64,000 nucleotides of DNA from Kribbella flavida DSM 17836. Lineage in GTDB: Bacteria > Actinomycetota > Actinomycetes > Propionibacteriales > Kribbellaceae. Of the stretch, positions 20,196-28,133 are shown piece by piece (within the stretch, counting starts at the first letter, position 1; every line of letters begins with the position of its first letter). The position numbers and the translations under genes are program-made. The notes under the pieces are model-generated. The model was given only the letters and a program-made list of their open reading frames with translations, made no database searches and had not been told where the DNA came from. The stretch spans positions 1,612,001 through 1,676,000 of the forward strand of contig NC_013729.1 of assembly GCF_000024345.1 (NCBI RefSeq). The letters run 5' to 3'.

Positions 20196-20753
20196 TCACT
20201 CCGAGGCTTCTTCGCGCAGCTTCGACTGCAGCGCGTCCTTGCCGAGCCCCGAGGTCCCGGACACGTCCGCGTTGCGGGCCTGCTGCTGCAGCTGCTCGCG
20301 GGTGATGTCCGTCGGCTGCTCGCCGAGGTGCTTCTCGCGGCTGGTGGCGAAGGCGTCGGCGAGCTCGGCCAGGCGCTCGGCGCTGAGGTTGGCGCGCAGG
20401 CCCGGCAGCACCTTCGACTCCTCCTCCTCGACGTGGTGGGTGACCGCGTCGATCAGGTCCTGCAGCACCTTGTCGAACTGCGCGGACTCCGGGTCGGTGC
20501 CGGCCAGCTTCTCCAGCAGCTCGTCGGCCTCGACGTGCTCCTCCTGGCTGTGCGCCACGTCGTCGGCCTCGCCGGCCTCGGACGCCGCCGCCGGGTACAC
20601 CTCGGCCTCTTCGGCCCGGCTGTGCGCGGTCAACAGCGTGGTCAGCACCGGGACGAGATTGCGCCGGGTCTCCGGGTTGTCCTTCAGCTCGTCGAACAGC
20701 CGCTCGACCTCACGGTGGTCCTGCATGATCAGATCGACGACATCGCCCGCCAT
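20196..20753 (-). CDS. Hemerythrin-domain protein with Rho-N/SAP-like tail
   Basis: A 185-residue protein. The four-helix hemerythrin domain carries His13 (MQDHREVERLF), His44 and Glu48 (AHSRAEEAEVYP), His73, His107 and Glu111 (HHVEEEESKVLP), enough to build a di-iron site that binds O2 or NO. The last ~40 residues (REQLQQQARNADVSGTSGLG) form a helix-loop-helix like the Rho-N/SAP motif of nucleic-acid or plasmid-associated proteins. Combination of the two suggests a stress protein that can sit on DNA; this is inference. Confidence 0.82.
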   Translation of the reverse strand: MAGDVVDLIMQDHREVERLFDELKDNPETRRNLVPVLTTLLTAHSRAEEAEVYPAAASEAGEADDVAHSQEEHVEADELLEKLAGTDPESAQFDKVLQDLIDAVTHHVEEEESKVLPGLRANLSAERLAELADAFATSREKHLGEQPTDITREQLQQQARNADVSGTSGLGKDALQSKLREEASE

Positions 20754-20776
20754 GGCGTTGACTCCTTCACGTTCTG

Positions 20777-20798
20777 GACGGCGCCTGGACGCGCCGTC
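20777..20798. terminator. Hairpin between GNAT and hemerythrin genes
   Basis: GACGGCGC and GCGCCGTC make a perfect 8-bp stem with a 6-base loop; it would end minus-strand transcription from the acetyltransferase gene. Confidence 0.5.
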
Positions 20799-20850
20799 GC
20801 TGCGGCGGCCCAGTACCCCAGGCGCAGCGACTGCAAGCGCCCCTTACACG

Positions 20851-21387
20851 TCAGCCAACGCCGCCCTTGTCGGCCAGAGCCGCCTCGTCGGCCAATGCCG
20901 CCTTGCCGGTCGCCGCCGACTCATCGGTCAGCTGCCGGGAGTACGCCTCGGCGGGCCATCTGGCGACCACCTTGTCGCCGAGGATCGCGCCGAGGCGCCG
21001 GTAGAAGCGTTGGCCGCCGTGGTTGCTGGGCCGCATACCCCAGGAGATCGTGAGCCGCTCGGGCAGCGCGACACGGGCCAGCTCGAGCATCAGCAAGCGG
21101 CCGATTCCCTTGCTGCGGAAGGCCTCCCGGACGTAGAGGTCGTCCAGCCCGAGGACATCCGTGCCGCTCCACAGGTGCAGCCGGCGGACGGCCGAGACGT
21201 AGCCGGCCGGCTCGCTGTCGTACTGGGCGAGCAGGACTATGACGGCGTCCTCGGCCAGCAGTTCCTGCCAGCGGTCGACGGTCGACGTCACGTACCGCCC
21301 CTCGTCCTGGTGGTCGGCCAGTTCGCCGACCAGCGTCCTGACCAAGGCGGCGTCCTCGGGACGGGCGCGGCGGATGGTGGCGTTCAT
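20851..21387 (-). CDS. GNAT-family N-acetyltransferase
   Basis: A 178-residue acetyltransferase. The acetyl-CoA loop reads EAFRSKGIGRLLMLELA (Q/RxxGxG/A), preceded by the beta-4 strand LDDLYVRE and followed by HGGQRFYRRLGA. The N-terminal IRRARPEDAALVRTLVGELADHQ is typical of the family. A short Ala/Asp/Lys tail (AALADEAALADKGG) is a small repeat. Substrate unknown. It lies 25 bases downstream of the MFS gene and probably is its operon partner. Confidence 0.85.
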   Translation of the reverse strand: MNATIRRARPEDAALVRTLVGELADHQDEGRYVTSTVDRWQELLAEDAVIVLLAQYDSEPAGYVSAVRRLHLWSGTDVLGLDDLYVREAFRSKGIGRLLMLELARVALPERLTISWGMRPSNHGGQRFYRRLGAILGDKVVARWPAEAYSRQLTDESAATGKAALADEAALADKGGVG

Positions 21388-21412
21388 GCAGGTGCTCCGA
21401 TCGGTGCGATGG

Positions 21413-22807
21413 TCAGTGAGCGTGCTGGGCAAGATCGGCCGCCGGCCCGGCGGTCGGAACCACCAGCAGAGCCAGTACGGCGGACGCGGCGGCCGTGATC
21501 GCCGCGAAGGTGAAGCCGCGGGTGAATCCGGTGCCGGTGGTCCCGGCGATGCTGGCGGCGGCGATGCTGGACACCACGGCGACACCGAACGCGGCCCCGA
21601 ACTCGTGGAACGTGCTCAGGATGCCCGAGGCCAGGCCTGCCTCATGGTGCCCGACCTGGGAGAACGTCGTCGTGGAGGCCGCCACGAACGCGGCACCGAT
21701 GCCGGCGGCCGCCACGCTCATTCCCAGCACGACCGCCACCGAGCCAGTCCAGAGGGCCGGAGCTGCCGTACCGAGCGCGGCGACGGCGAGACCGGCCGCG
21801 GCGACCGTACGGGCTCCGGTCCGGGCGATCGCCTGGCCGGCCGAGTGGGCCCCGACGGTGGTGGCGAGAGCGACCGGCAGGAAGAGCAGGCCGGTCCGCA
21901 GTGCGCCGTACCCCAAGAGGTGCTGCAGGTAGAAGGAGCCGAGGAAGAAGACGGCGATCATCAGCGCCGTCGCGACCAGGATCAGGAAGGTGCCGGAGGC
22001 AACCGGGCGGCGGGCCAGGATGCGCAGATCCATCAGGGGTGAGCTGACGACGCGCTGGACGAAGGCGAAGGCGGCGTACAGGACGGCCGCGCCGGCCAGG
22101 GTGCCGAGAGTGGCGGCGGACAGCCAGCCGCGGTCGCCGGCGTTGATCAGCGCGTAGATCGCGGCGCCGGTGCCCGCGGTGACGAGCAGGGCGCCGGGCA
22201 CGTCGAGGCGGGCGCCGGTTTGCGCGGGCAGGCCGGTCGGAAGCATCCGGCTGAGCGCGATCAGGACGGCGACGCCGAGCGGCACGTTGATGTAGAAGAT
22301 CCACTGCCAGCCCGGACCGGCGGTGAGCACGCCGCCGAGCAGCACGCCGACCGCGGAGCCGGCGCCGCCGAGCGCGGACCAGATGCCGAGCGCCTTGTTG
22401 CGCTCCTCGCCGGCGAAGGCGCGGGTGACCACCGAGAGCGCGGCCGGGGAGAGGATCGCGGCACCGATGCCCTGCGCGACCCGGCCGCCGATCAGCAGCT
22501 CGGCGTTGCTCGCCAGGCCGGTCGCGAGCGACGCCGCGGTGAACACGGTCAGCCCGGTGAGCACCACCCGGCGCGCGCCGAACAGGTCGGCCGCGCGGCC
22601 GCCGAGCAGCATCAGGCCGCCGAACATCACGGTGTACGCGCTGACGACCCAGGTCAGCGTGTCCCGGGCCAGGCCGAGGTCGGCGCCGATGTTCGGCAAC
22701 GCGATCGCTACCACGGTGACGTCGAGGATGAGCATGAACTGCGCGGCCCCGAGCCACCCCAGCAGGCGCCAGCGGCGGGGATCGGCGGCCGGTTCTTCGG
22801 CGGACAA
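21413..22807 (-). CDS. DHA2-family (14-helix) MFS efflux transporter, TetR-controlled
   Basis: A 464-residue drug:proton antiporter. AAQFMLILDVTVVAIALPNIG is motif D1, GGRAADLFGARRV motif A, and LGGAGSAVGVLLGGVLT motif C. I place the start at TTG 22807 (first residues SAEEPAADPRRW) because GGAGG stands exactly 5 bases upstream; longer open frame to 23038 overlaps the operators and the divergent TetR gene. Two palindromic operators upstream and the divergent TetR repressor form a standard drug-inducible pump module. Confidence 0.88.
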   Translation of the reverse strand: MSAEEPAADPRRWRLLGWLGAAQFMLILDVTVVAIALPNIGADLGLARDTLTWVVSAYTVMFGGLMLLGGRAADLFGARRVVLTGLTVFTAASLATGLASNAELLIGGRVAQGIGAAILSPAALSVVTRAFAGEERNKALGIWSALGGAGSAVGVLLGGVLTAGPGWQWIFYINVPLGVAVLIALSRMLPTGLPAQTGARLDVPGALLVTAGTGAAIYALINAGDRGWLSAATLGTLAGAAVLYAAFAFVQRVVSSPLMDLRILARRPVASGTFLILVATALMIAVFFLGSFYLQHLLGYGALRTGLLFLPVALATTVGAHSAGQAIARTGARTVAAAGLAVAALGTAAPALWTGSVAVVLGMSVAAAGIGAAFVAASTTTFSQVGHHEAGLASGILSTFHEFGAAFGVAVVSSIAAASIAGTTGTGFTRGFTFAAITAAASAVLALLVVPTAGPAADLAQHAH

Positions 22808-22824
22808 GAGGACCTCCAGGGAAA

Positions 22825-22882
22825 TAACTCGAACACCAGTGTTCAGGTTCCTCGGGATAGAGTAACTCGTACACCGGTGTTC
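22825..22882. promoter_or_regulatory. Two tandem TetR operators
   Basis: TAACTCGAACACCAGTGTTC (22825-22844) and TAACTCGTACACCGGTGTTC (22863-22882) are direct copies 38 bases apart, each with a palindromic core around ACACC(A/G)GTGT. They lie between the divergent MFS and TetR genes and can control both. Confidence 0.8.
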
Positions 22883-22901
22883 GAAAAGAGGGGATTCGGC
22901 G

Positions 22902-23486
22902 ATGTCGCAGCAGGTGAAGCGCGCGGACGCGCAGCGCAGCATCGCGGCGATCCTGGACGCCGCGCTGGCCTGCCTCGGCCGCAATCCCGAGGCCAGCGTC
23001 AGTGAGATCGCGAAGGCCGCCGGTGTCGGCCGGGTCACTGTCTACGGACACTTTCCGTCCCGCGCCGAGCTGGTGGACGCGGCGTTCGCCCGGGCGATCG
23101 AGGAGGGGCACGCCGCTCTGGACGGAGTAGACCTGAGCGGCGACCCGCGCGAGGCGCTGGCCCGGCTGATCGCGTCGAGCTGGCAGTTGGTCGACCGGTC
23201 CCGCTCGCTGCTGCTGGCCGCGCAAAGCGTGCTGCCGCCGGGCCGGATCCGCGCCCTGCACGCCGGCCCGATGGAACGGGTCGAGCACCTGGTCGAGCGT
23301 GGCCGGGCGGAAGGGGTGTTCCGCTCCGACCTGCCGGTCTCCTGGCTGGTCGGCACCATGCACAGCGTGATGCACAACGCCGCCGACGAGATCCACGCCG
23401 GTCGGGTCCAGCCCGAGCAGGCCGCCGGCCTCATCACCGCCACCGTGCTGTCGGCGTTCGCCGCGCCGCCGGCCTCGCCGCTGTGA
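22902..23486 (+). CDS. TetR/AcrR-family repressor of the adjacent MFS pump
   Basis: A 194-residue regulator: helix-turn-helix at residues ~12-58 (VSEIAKAAGVGRVTVYGHFPSRAEL), then an all-helical ligand domain containing a WLVGTMHSVMHNAADEI helix like other SACE/multidrug TetR proteins. ATG 22902 is 19 bases after the second operator, so it likely represses itself and the divergent MFS gene until a drug ligand binds. Confidence 0.88.
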   Translation: MSQQVKRADAQRSIAAILDAALACLGRNPEASVSEIAKAAGVGRVTVYGHFPSRAELVDAAFARAIEEGHAALDGVDLSGDPREALARLIASSWQLVDRSRSLLLAAQSVLPPGRIRALHAGPMERVEHLVERGRAEGVFRSDLPVSWLVGTMHSVMHNAADEIHAGRVQPEQAAGLITATVLSAFAAPPASPL

Positions 23487-23490
23487 GGCT

Positions 23491-24066
23491 TTAGCTCAGC
23501 CGGGTTCGGACGCCGAGCATGAAGAGCTCCAGGCCTTCGGTGAAAAGGTGGTCGGGTCCGCCGGCGGCCACGGCGGCGAGCGTCCAGTGGGCGGTCGCCT
23601 CGAAGAGCGCGCGGGCTTCCGGTTCGGGCACGCCGAGCTTCGTCAGCGCGGCGATCTGAGCCCGGATCAGGGCGGCTCGCGACCCCTCGCCGAGGTCGCG
23701 GTACGGCGTGGCCTTCGCCTGGATCAGGGCGGCCAGACCCGGGTGCCCGGCATAGAACCCGCGCAGCCGGTGGGACCCGGCGGTGGTCACCGCGATCCAG
23801 TCGTCGAGCGTCTCCACCTGCCCGTACGCCGCCCGGTCGGCGGCGAACGCGTCGAAGGCGTTGCGGGCGACCAGGTCCAGCAGTTCGTCCTTGTTGCGCA
23901 CGTGGTGGTACAGCGAGGGGGCCCGGACGTGCAGCCGGTCGGCCAGCGAGCGCATCGTGAGGCCGTCCAGGCCGTGCTCGCGGACGACGGCCAGCGCCGC
24001 CTCGACGATCGTGGTGATGGTCAGACCGGCGGCCGCGTGCGACGAGGCGTCCCGGCCGGAGCTCAT
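23491..24066 (-). CDS. TetR/AcrR-family regulator with TetR-C type domain
   Basis: A 191-residue repressor. TIVEAALAVVREHGLDGLTMRSLADRLHV with APSLYHHVRNKDEL is the DNA-binding domain; the C-terminal part (HRLRGFYAGHPGLAALI, LFEATAHWTLAAVAAGG) follows the TetR_C layout of tetracycline-type repressors. It faces a divergent acetyltransferase across two tandem operators. The stop at 23491 is 5 bases from the end of the convergent TetR gene. Confidence 0.88.
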   Translation of the reverse strand: MSSGRDASSHAAAGLTITTIVEAALAVVREHGLDGLTMRSLADRLHVRAPSLYHHVRNKDELLDLVARNAFDAFAADRAAYGQVETLDDWIAVTTAGSHRLRGFYAGHPGLAALIQAKATPYRDLGEGSRAALIRAQIAALTKLGVPEPEARALFEATAHWTLAAVAAGGPDHLFTEGLELFMLGVRTRLS

Positions 24067-24090
24067 CGCGAATCTCCCCTTGTGAGGTCT

Positions 24091-24128
24091 GTCTAACGTC
24101 ATTAGGTTACCGTCTAACAGCATTAGAC
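24091..24128. promoter_or_regulatory. Two tandem TetR operators (GTCTAA-N5-TTAGAC)
   Basis: GTCTAA-CGTCA-TTAGGT (24091-24107) and the perfect GTCTAA-CAGCA-TTAGAC (24112-24128) lie 21 bases apart (two helical turns) between the divergent TetR and GNAT genes. Confidence 0.8.
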
Positions 24129-24141
24129 AGGGAGGATCCCG

Positions 24142-24729
24142 ATGCCCGCCGACCGGATCGACGGCTTGCGACCCAGCTATCCCGTGCGGACCGCCCGGCT
24201 GGATCTGCGGCCGCACCGCCGCGACGACCTGGCTGACCTGTTCGCCTTCCACTCGCGGCCCGAGGTGGTGCGGTACACGCCGTGGCCCGTCCGCGACCTC
24301 GAGCAGACCCGGGTGGCGCTGGAGGCCAAGCTCGACCGGCACACGCTCACCGAGGAGGGGCAGTGGCTCGTGCTGGCGATCGAGCTGCGCGAGACCGGCA
24401 CGGTGATCGGCGAGGTGCTGCTCAAATGGGCGAGTCGTGCCGACCGGCAGGGTGAGCTGGGCTTCGCGTTGCACACCGACTACCACGGCCGCGGACTCGC
24501 GGCCGAGGCCGCCGAGGCGATGCTGCGGCTCGGGTTCGACGAGCTCGGGCTGCACCGGATCTGCGCGGTCGTGGTGGCCGGCAACACCGCGTCGGCCCGC
24601 CTGCTGGAACGGCTCGGCATGCGCCGGGAGGCGCACTTCGTGCACAACGCCTTCTTCAAGGGGCAGTGGATCGACGAGCTGGTCTTCGCGTTCCGTGACG
24701 ACGAGTGGCGGGCCCGCCGCGACCGGTGA
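24142..24729 (+). CDS. RimJ/RimL-type GNAT acetyltransferase
   Basis: A 195-residue N-acetyltransferase. LDLRPHRRDDLADLFAFHSRPEVVRYTPW is the usual RimJ/RimL start; the acetyl-CoA site is YHGRGLAAEAAEAMLRLGF, and NTASARLLERLGMRREAHF is the conserved end. It may acetylate a ribosomal-protein N-terminus or, in view of the TetR control, a small toxic amine. AGGGAGGATC precedes the ATG. Confidence 0.87.
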   Translation: MPADRIDGLRPSYPVRTARLDLRPHRRDDLADLFAFHSRPEVVRYTPWPVRDLEQTRVALEAKLDRHTLTEEGQWLVLAIELRETGTVIGEVLLKWASRADRQGELGFALHTDYHGRGLAAEAAEAMLRLGFDELGLHRICAVVVAGNTASARLLERLGMRREAHFVHNAFFKGQWIDELVFAFRDDEWRARRDR

Positions 24730-24810
24730 GTGTGACAGTCCCCACTCGACGAGGCTGAAACGAATCCCAGGCCCGCCTCGATAGGACGGGCAGGGGAGGG
24801 GCCTGAGGCA

Positions 24811-25026
24811 ATGAAAATCACCGGGGAACCGGCCTGGCGGCTGATCGCGCTGCTGCGGCTGGTCGAGCGCGGGCCGTTCGAACCGGCCGGCGAGGACGTG
24901 GCGCTGGACGCCTGGTTCGGGCCGAAGTCGCCCGGCGACGGCCCGCACCGGCCGTGGACGTGCCTGCGTCCTGGCCTTCGGGCGCCGTACCCGCCCGGGG
25001 AGCCGGAACCGTTGAGAAACGGTTAA
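24811..25026 (+). CDS. Small hypothetical protein (71 residues)
   Basis: ATG 24811 follows GGGGAGGGG at a suitable distance. The first ~50 codons have strong third-position G/C bias like real genes here and encode MKITGEPAWRLIALLRLVER and a Trp/Pro-rich continuation; codon bias fades over the last 20 codons, so the gene may be truncated. No family recognised. Confidence 0.4.
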   Translation: MKITGEPAWRLIALLRLVERGPFEPAGEDVALDAWFGPKSPGDGPHRPWTCLRPGLRAPYPPGEPEPLRNG

Positions 25027-25077
25027 GCCTGACCGGATCCGTTCCCGCTGCCGCGCCCGGCTCCCTAGCATCGACGC

Positions 25078-25563
25078 ATGCCGGCGACGAGCGATGCGGT
25101 GATCCGGACCCGGAACGAGGTCGTCGTCGGGCGTGATCCCGATGCCACCTACTTCTTCCTGACGATGCCGCGGAACGTGCTGCGGACCCATCCGCTGGTC
25201 GTGCACCTGACCGGCGTGACGGACCGGTGCGCGGTGGCCGGCGACCAGGTCACCCAGGTCCTGGCCGGCGGCGACGAGATGTTCTCGGCGTCCTGGACGG
25301 TCACCCGGGCGGAGTGGGGGCGACGGTGGACCGTGCGCACCGACCGGTACGGCTGGCGCGGCGTCGGCGCCGAGGTCGACTACGTCTTCGAACCAGTTGC
25401 CGAAGGCACCCGGTTGACCCGGGAGATGACGCTGCGGCTCAGTCCGGGCCACCAGGAGTGCGGCCCGCTGCTCCGCCAGCTCGGCGACCGGTCGGTGCCG
25501 GACCGCTTCCTGCGCAACGTGAAGACCCGGGTCGAGGCGGTCCGCGGCGCGTTTTCGTTCTGA
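25078..25563 (+). CDS. SRPBCC (START-like) superfamily protein
   Basis: A 161-residue single-domain protein. RTRNEVVVGRDPDATYFFL, WGRRWTVRTDRYGWRGVGAEVDY and EGTRLTREMTLRLS follow the strand pattern of a polyketide-cyclase/START-like barrel that binds hydrophobic ligands. No specific function is indicated. The 3' end converges on the XRE-DUF5753 gene 33 bases away. Confidence 0.65.
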   Translation: MPATSDAVIRTRNEVVVGRDPDATYFFLTMPRNVLRTHPLVVHLTGVTDRCAVAGDQVTQVLAGGDEMFSASWTVTRAEWGRRWTVRTDRYGWRGVGAEVDYVFEPVAEGTRLTREMTLRLSPGHQECGPLLRQLGDRSVPDRFLRNVKTRVEAVRGAFSF

Positions 25564-25596
25564 GTGCGGTTCGTCGGCCGGTTCGCCGGCGTGGGG

Positions 25597-26478
25597 TCAG
25601 TCCGTCGACGCGATCAGCGACCTGAGCAGTTCCTCGGTCTCCCGGGGCGTGCCGGCCGTGATCGACAGCGCGTCCATCGTGACGACGTACTTGTCCAGGT
25701 CCTCGCGCTTGTCCAGGTAGACCGCGCTGGTCAGGTGCTCGATGTACACGACGTCGGGCAGGTCCACCTCGGCGAACCGCAGCAGGCTGAAGGCGCCGCC
25801 GGTCGCCGGGTAGCAGCCGGCCGACAGCGGGATGACCTGGAGCGTGACGTTCGGCCGCCGGGACATCTCGAGCAGGTGCTCCAGCTGGGTGCGCAGTACG
25901 CCGGGCTCGCCGATCGACCGGCGCAGCACGACCTCGTCGAGCACGGCCCAGAACCGGGTCGGCCGGTGGCCGCGGGTGAGGATCTCCTGCCGCGACATCC
26001 GCAGCGCGACCAGCCGGTCCACCTCGACCTGCGGCAGCGGGGCCTCGCTGTGCCCGAGCTGGGTGACCGCGCGGGCGTAGTCCTCGGTCTGCAGCAGGCC
26101 GGGCACGAACTGGGACTCGAACGTCCGGATCATGTCGGCCGCCACCTCCAGGCCGAGATAGGCCTGGAACCAGTTCGGCGTGACGTCGTCGTACCGCTGC
26201 CACCAGCCGGGGCTGTTCGCCTGCTCGGCCAGTCCGATCAACCGGGCGCGTTCGTCGGGGTCGGTCTGCTGGTAGAGGGTGAGCAGGTCCTCGACGTCGC
26301 GGACCTTGAAGCCGACCTTGCCGAGCTCGAGCCGGCTGATCTTGGACTCCGAGCCGCGGATCGCCCAGCCGGCGTCGGCGCGGCTGATGCCGGCCTCCTC
26401 GCGCATCCGCCGCAGGTGCGCCCCGAGCATGATCCGCAGGGCGGTCGGTCCGCCCGGCGTGCCCGGTTCCTCGGCCAC
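25597..26478 (-). CDS. XRE regulator with DUF5753 domain
   Basis: A 293-residue protein: N-terminal helix-turn-helix (LGAHLRRMREEAGISRADAG, SESKISRLELGKVGF), then the DUF5753 domain from ~residue 105 (WFQAYLGLEVAADMIRTFES, VPGLLQTEDYARAV, VTLQVIPLSAGCYP). In Streptomyces relatives act as Scr1-like regulators or antitoxin-like partners. It is divergent from a DUF574 methyltransferase, a pairing frequent in actinobacteria. Confidence 0.88.
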   Translation of the reverse strand: MAEEPGTPGGPTALRIMLGAHLRRMREEAGISRADAGWAIRGSESKISRLELGKVGFKVRDVEDLLTLYQQTDPDERARLIGLAEQANSPGWWQRYDDVTPNWFQAYLGLEVAADMIRTFESQFVPGLLQTEDYARAVTQLGHSEAPLPQVEVDRLVALRMSRQEILTRGHRPTRFWAVLDEVVLRRSIGEPGVLRTQLEHLLEMSRRPNVTLQVIPLSAGCYPATGGAFSLLRFAEVDLPDVVYIEHLTSAVYLDKREDLDKYVVTMDALSITAGTPRETEELLRSLIASTD

Positions 26479-26654
26479 GACGGCCCTCTCCCTCGGTCTG
26501 GTTCAGCACCTGCCCGATCGATCTAACCACGACCTCTCCGCCGAAAGGCAGGGGCGACTCGCTACGGGCTGTGATCCCTTGGTCCTGATATGGATAGTCT
26601 CGGAGTGCCAGCCGTGCCGTCCTGTCCGTGCCCGTCCTACTGCGAGGTCGCCGT

Positions 26655-27485
26655 ATGCCTGATGCCACCAAGGCCCCGAGCTCGGAACCGGTGGGCGTCG
26701 ACACCACCCGGGCCAGCATCGCCCGGGTGTACGACGCCGCGCTGAACGGCAAGGACAACTTCGAGATCGACCGCGAGGTGCTGCGCCAGGTGGCGACGGT
26801 GGCGCCGCAGGTCAAGGACCTGGCCTGGTCGAACCGGAACTTCCTGATCCGGGCCTGCCGGTTCCTGGCCGGGCAGGCGGGCATCACGCAGTACCTCGAC
26901 TGCGGCTCCGGGCTGCCGACCGCGGAGAACACCCACCAGGTCGTGCAGCGGCTGCAGCCGTCCGCCCGGGTGCTCTACATCGACAACGACCCGGTGGTGC
27001 TCGCGCACGGCCGCGCACTGCTGGAGGAGAACGACCAGACCCTGTTCATCAGCGCCGACATCTTCCGGCCCGAGGAGGTGCTGAAGGCGCCGCAGGTGCG
27101 GGAGTTCCTCGACTTCAGCCGGCCGATCGCGCTGATCCACAACGGCACCCTGCACCACTATCTCGGCGACGACGGTCCCCAGCTGATGCAGACGTACGTC
27201 GACGCGCTGGTGCCCGGCTCGTACACGGTGGTCGCGCACTTCCTCGACCCGCAGACGCCGGAGCACTCGGCGATCGCCCGGGCGATGGAGGAGAAGTTCA
27301 CCCACAGCCCGATGGGCAGCGGCGTCTTCCGCACCTACGAGCAGATCCGCGCGCTGTTCCCTGGGCAGGAGCTGGTCGAGCCGGGCCTGGTCCTGTGCGA
27401 CGAGTGGTGGCCGGACGGCCCGCGGGTCAAGCCGCTGAACCAGGTCGAGGAGTGCATCGCGGGCGGCGTCGGCCGCAAGGTCTGA
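26655..27485 (+). CDS. DUF574 (Methyltransf_19) SAM-dependent methyltransferase
   Basis: A 276-residue methyltransferase. DTTRASIARVYDAALNGKDNFEIDRE is the signature N-terminus of the family; YLDCGSGLPTAENTHQVVQ is SAM motif I, and VLYIDNDPVVLAHGRALL motif II. The substrate is unknown for nearly all members. Divergent from the XRE-DUF5753 gene. GAGGT precedes the ATG at 26655; a GTG 27 bases upstream is less likely. Confidence 0.88.
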   Translation: MPDATKAPSSEPVGVDTTRASIARVYDAALNGKDNFEIDREVLRQVATVAPQVKDLAWSNRNFLIRACRFLAGQAGITQYLDCGSGLPTAENTHQVVQRLQPSARVLYIDNDPVVLAHGRALLEENDQTLFISADIFRPEEVLKAPQVREFLDFSRPIALIHNGTLHHYLGDDGPQLMQTYVDALVPGSYTVVAHFLDPQTPEHSAIARAMEEKFTHSPMGSGVFRTYEQIRALFPGQELVEPGLVLCDEWWPDGPRVKPLNQVEECIAGGVGRKV

Positions 27486-27489
27486 GGCG

Positions 27490-28044
27490 TCAGGAGGTCT
27501 CGGAGATCAGCACCGCCGTCGTGCCCGGTTCCAGGGCGCGGAACAGGTGGGGAAGGTCGCCGGGGTAGGCGATGTAGTCGCCCGGGTTGAGCTCGACCGG
27601 CTCCGTGCTGAGGCCGACCAGAGCCCGGCCGGTGCCGAGCACGACGTGCTCGATCGTGCCGGGCATGTGCGGGCTCGACTCGCGGCCCTGACCGGGCGCG
27701 ACGGCGATGCGGTAGATGTCCCGCCGGGCGTTCGGTGGGCAGGATGCGACCAGCGTGGCGCTGTAGTCGGCCTGCTCGGAGTAGATCGCCGGCCCCTCGT
27801 CGGCGCGGATTACCTGCACCCGCGGCCGGGGCGGGTCGATCAGGTCGGCGAACTGGATCTCCAGCGCGACGCACAGCGCCCACAGCGTCTCCACGCTCGG
27901 GTTGCCGGTGCCGGACTCCAGCTGCGACAGCGTCGACTTGGCGACGCCGGCGCGCTTGGCCACCTCGCTGAGGGACAGGCCGGCCCGGGCGCGCTCCCGG
28001 CGCAGCGAGCCGGCGATCACGTCGAGTGGTGCCTTGCTGTCCAT
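27490..28044 (-). CDS. XRE-cupin transcriptional regulator (AzlB-like role)
   Basis: A 184-residue regulator: helix-turn-helix at residues ~10-65 (LSEVAKRAGVAKSTLSQLESG) and a C-terminal cupin (HMPGTIEHVVLGTGRALVGL, LNPGDYIAYPGDLPHLFRA) that can bind a small ligand. It is divergent from azlCD and two identical inverted repeats GTTCG-N6-CGAAC flank the azlC start, so it probably represses the branched-chain amino acid exporter. Confidence 0.88.
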   Translation of the reverse strand: MDSKAPLDVIAGSLRRERARAGLSLSEVAKRAGVAKSTLSQLESGTGNPSVETLWALCVALEIQFADLIDPPRPRVQVIRADEGPAIYSEQADYSATLVASCPPNARRDIYRIAVAPGQGRESSPHMPGTIEHVVLGTGRALVGLSTEPVELNPGDYIAYPGDLPHLFRALEPGTTAVLISETS

Positions 28045-28070
28045 CGAGTGTTCGCTCCATCGGTACGGGC

Positions 28071-28133
28071 GTTCGGGTTGACGAACGGCTGTGATCTGTT
28101 CATCATAAAACTCATGCGTTCGATATGGCGAAC
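28071..28133. promoter_or_regulatory. Promoter and twin operators of azlCD
   Basis: Two perfect GTTCG-N6-CGAAC repeats at 28071-28086 and 28118-28133 (centres 47 bases apart). The first overlaps a -35-like TTGACG (28078-28083); CATCAT at 28101-28106 is at 17-base spacing. The predicted transcription start falls at or next to the azlC ATG (28114), so the mRNA would be leaderless. Confidence 0.7.

Noticed and set aside
21642..23396. 584-codon frame on the minus strand through the MFS and TetR genes
   Set aside because: An out-of-frame shadow of the MFS gene; Arg/Pro/Gly-rich with no motif.
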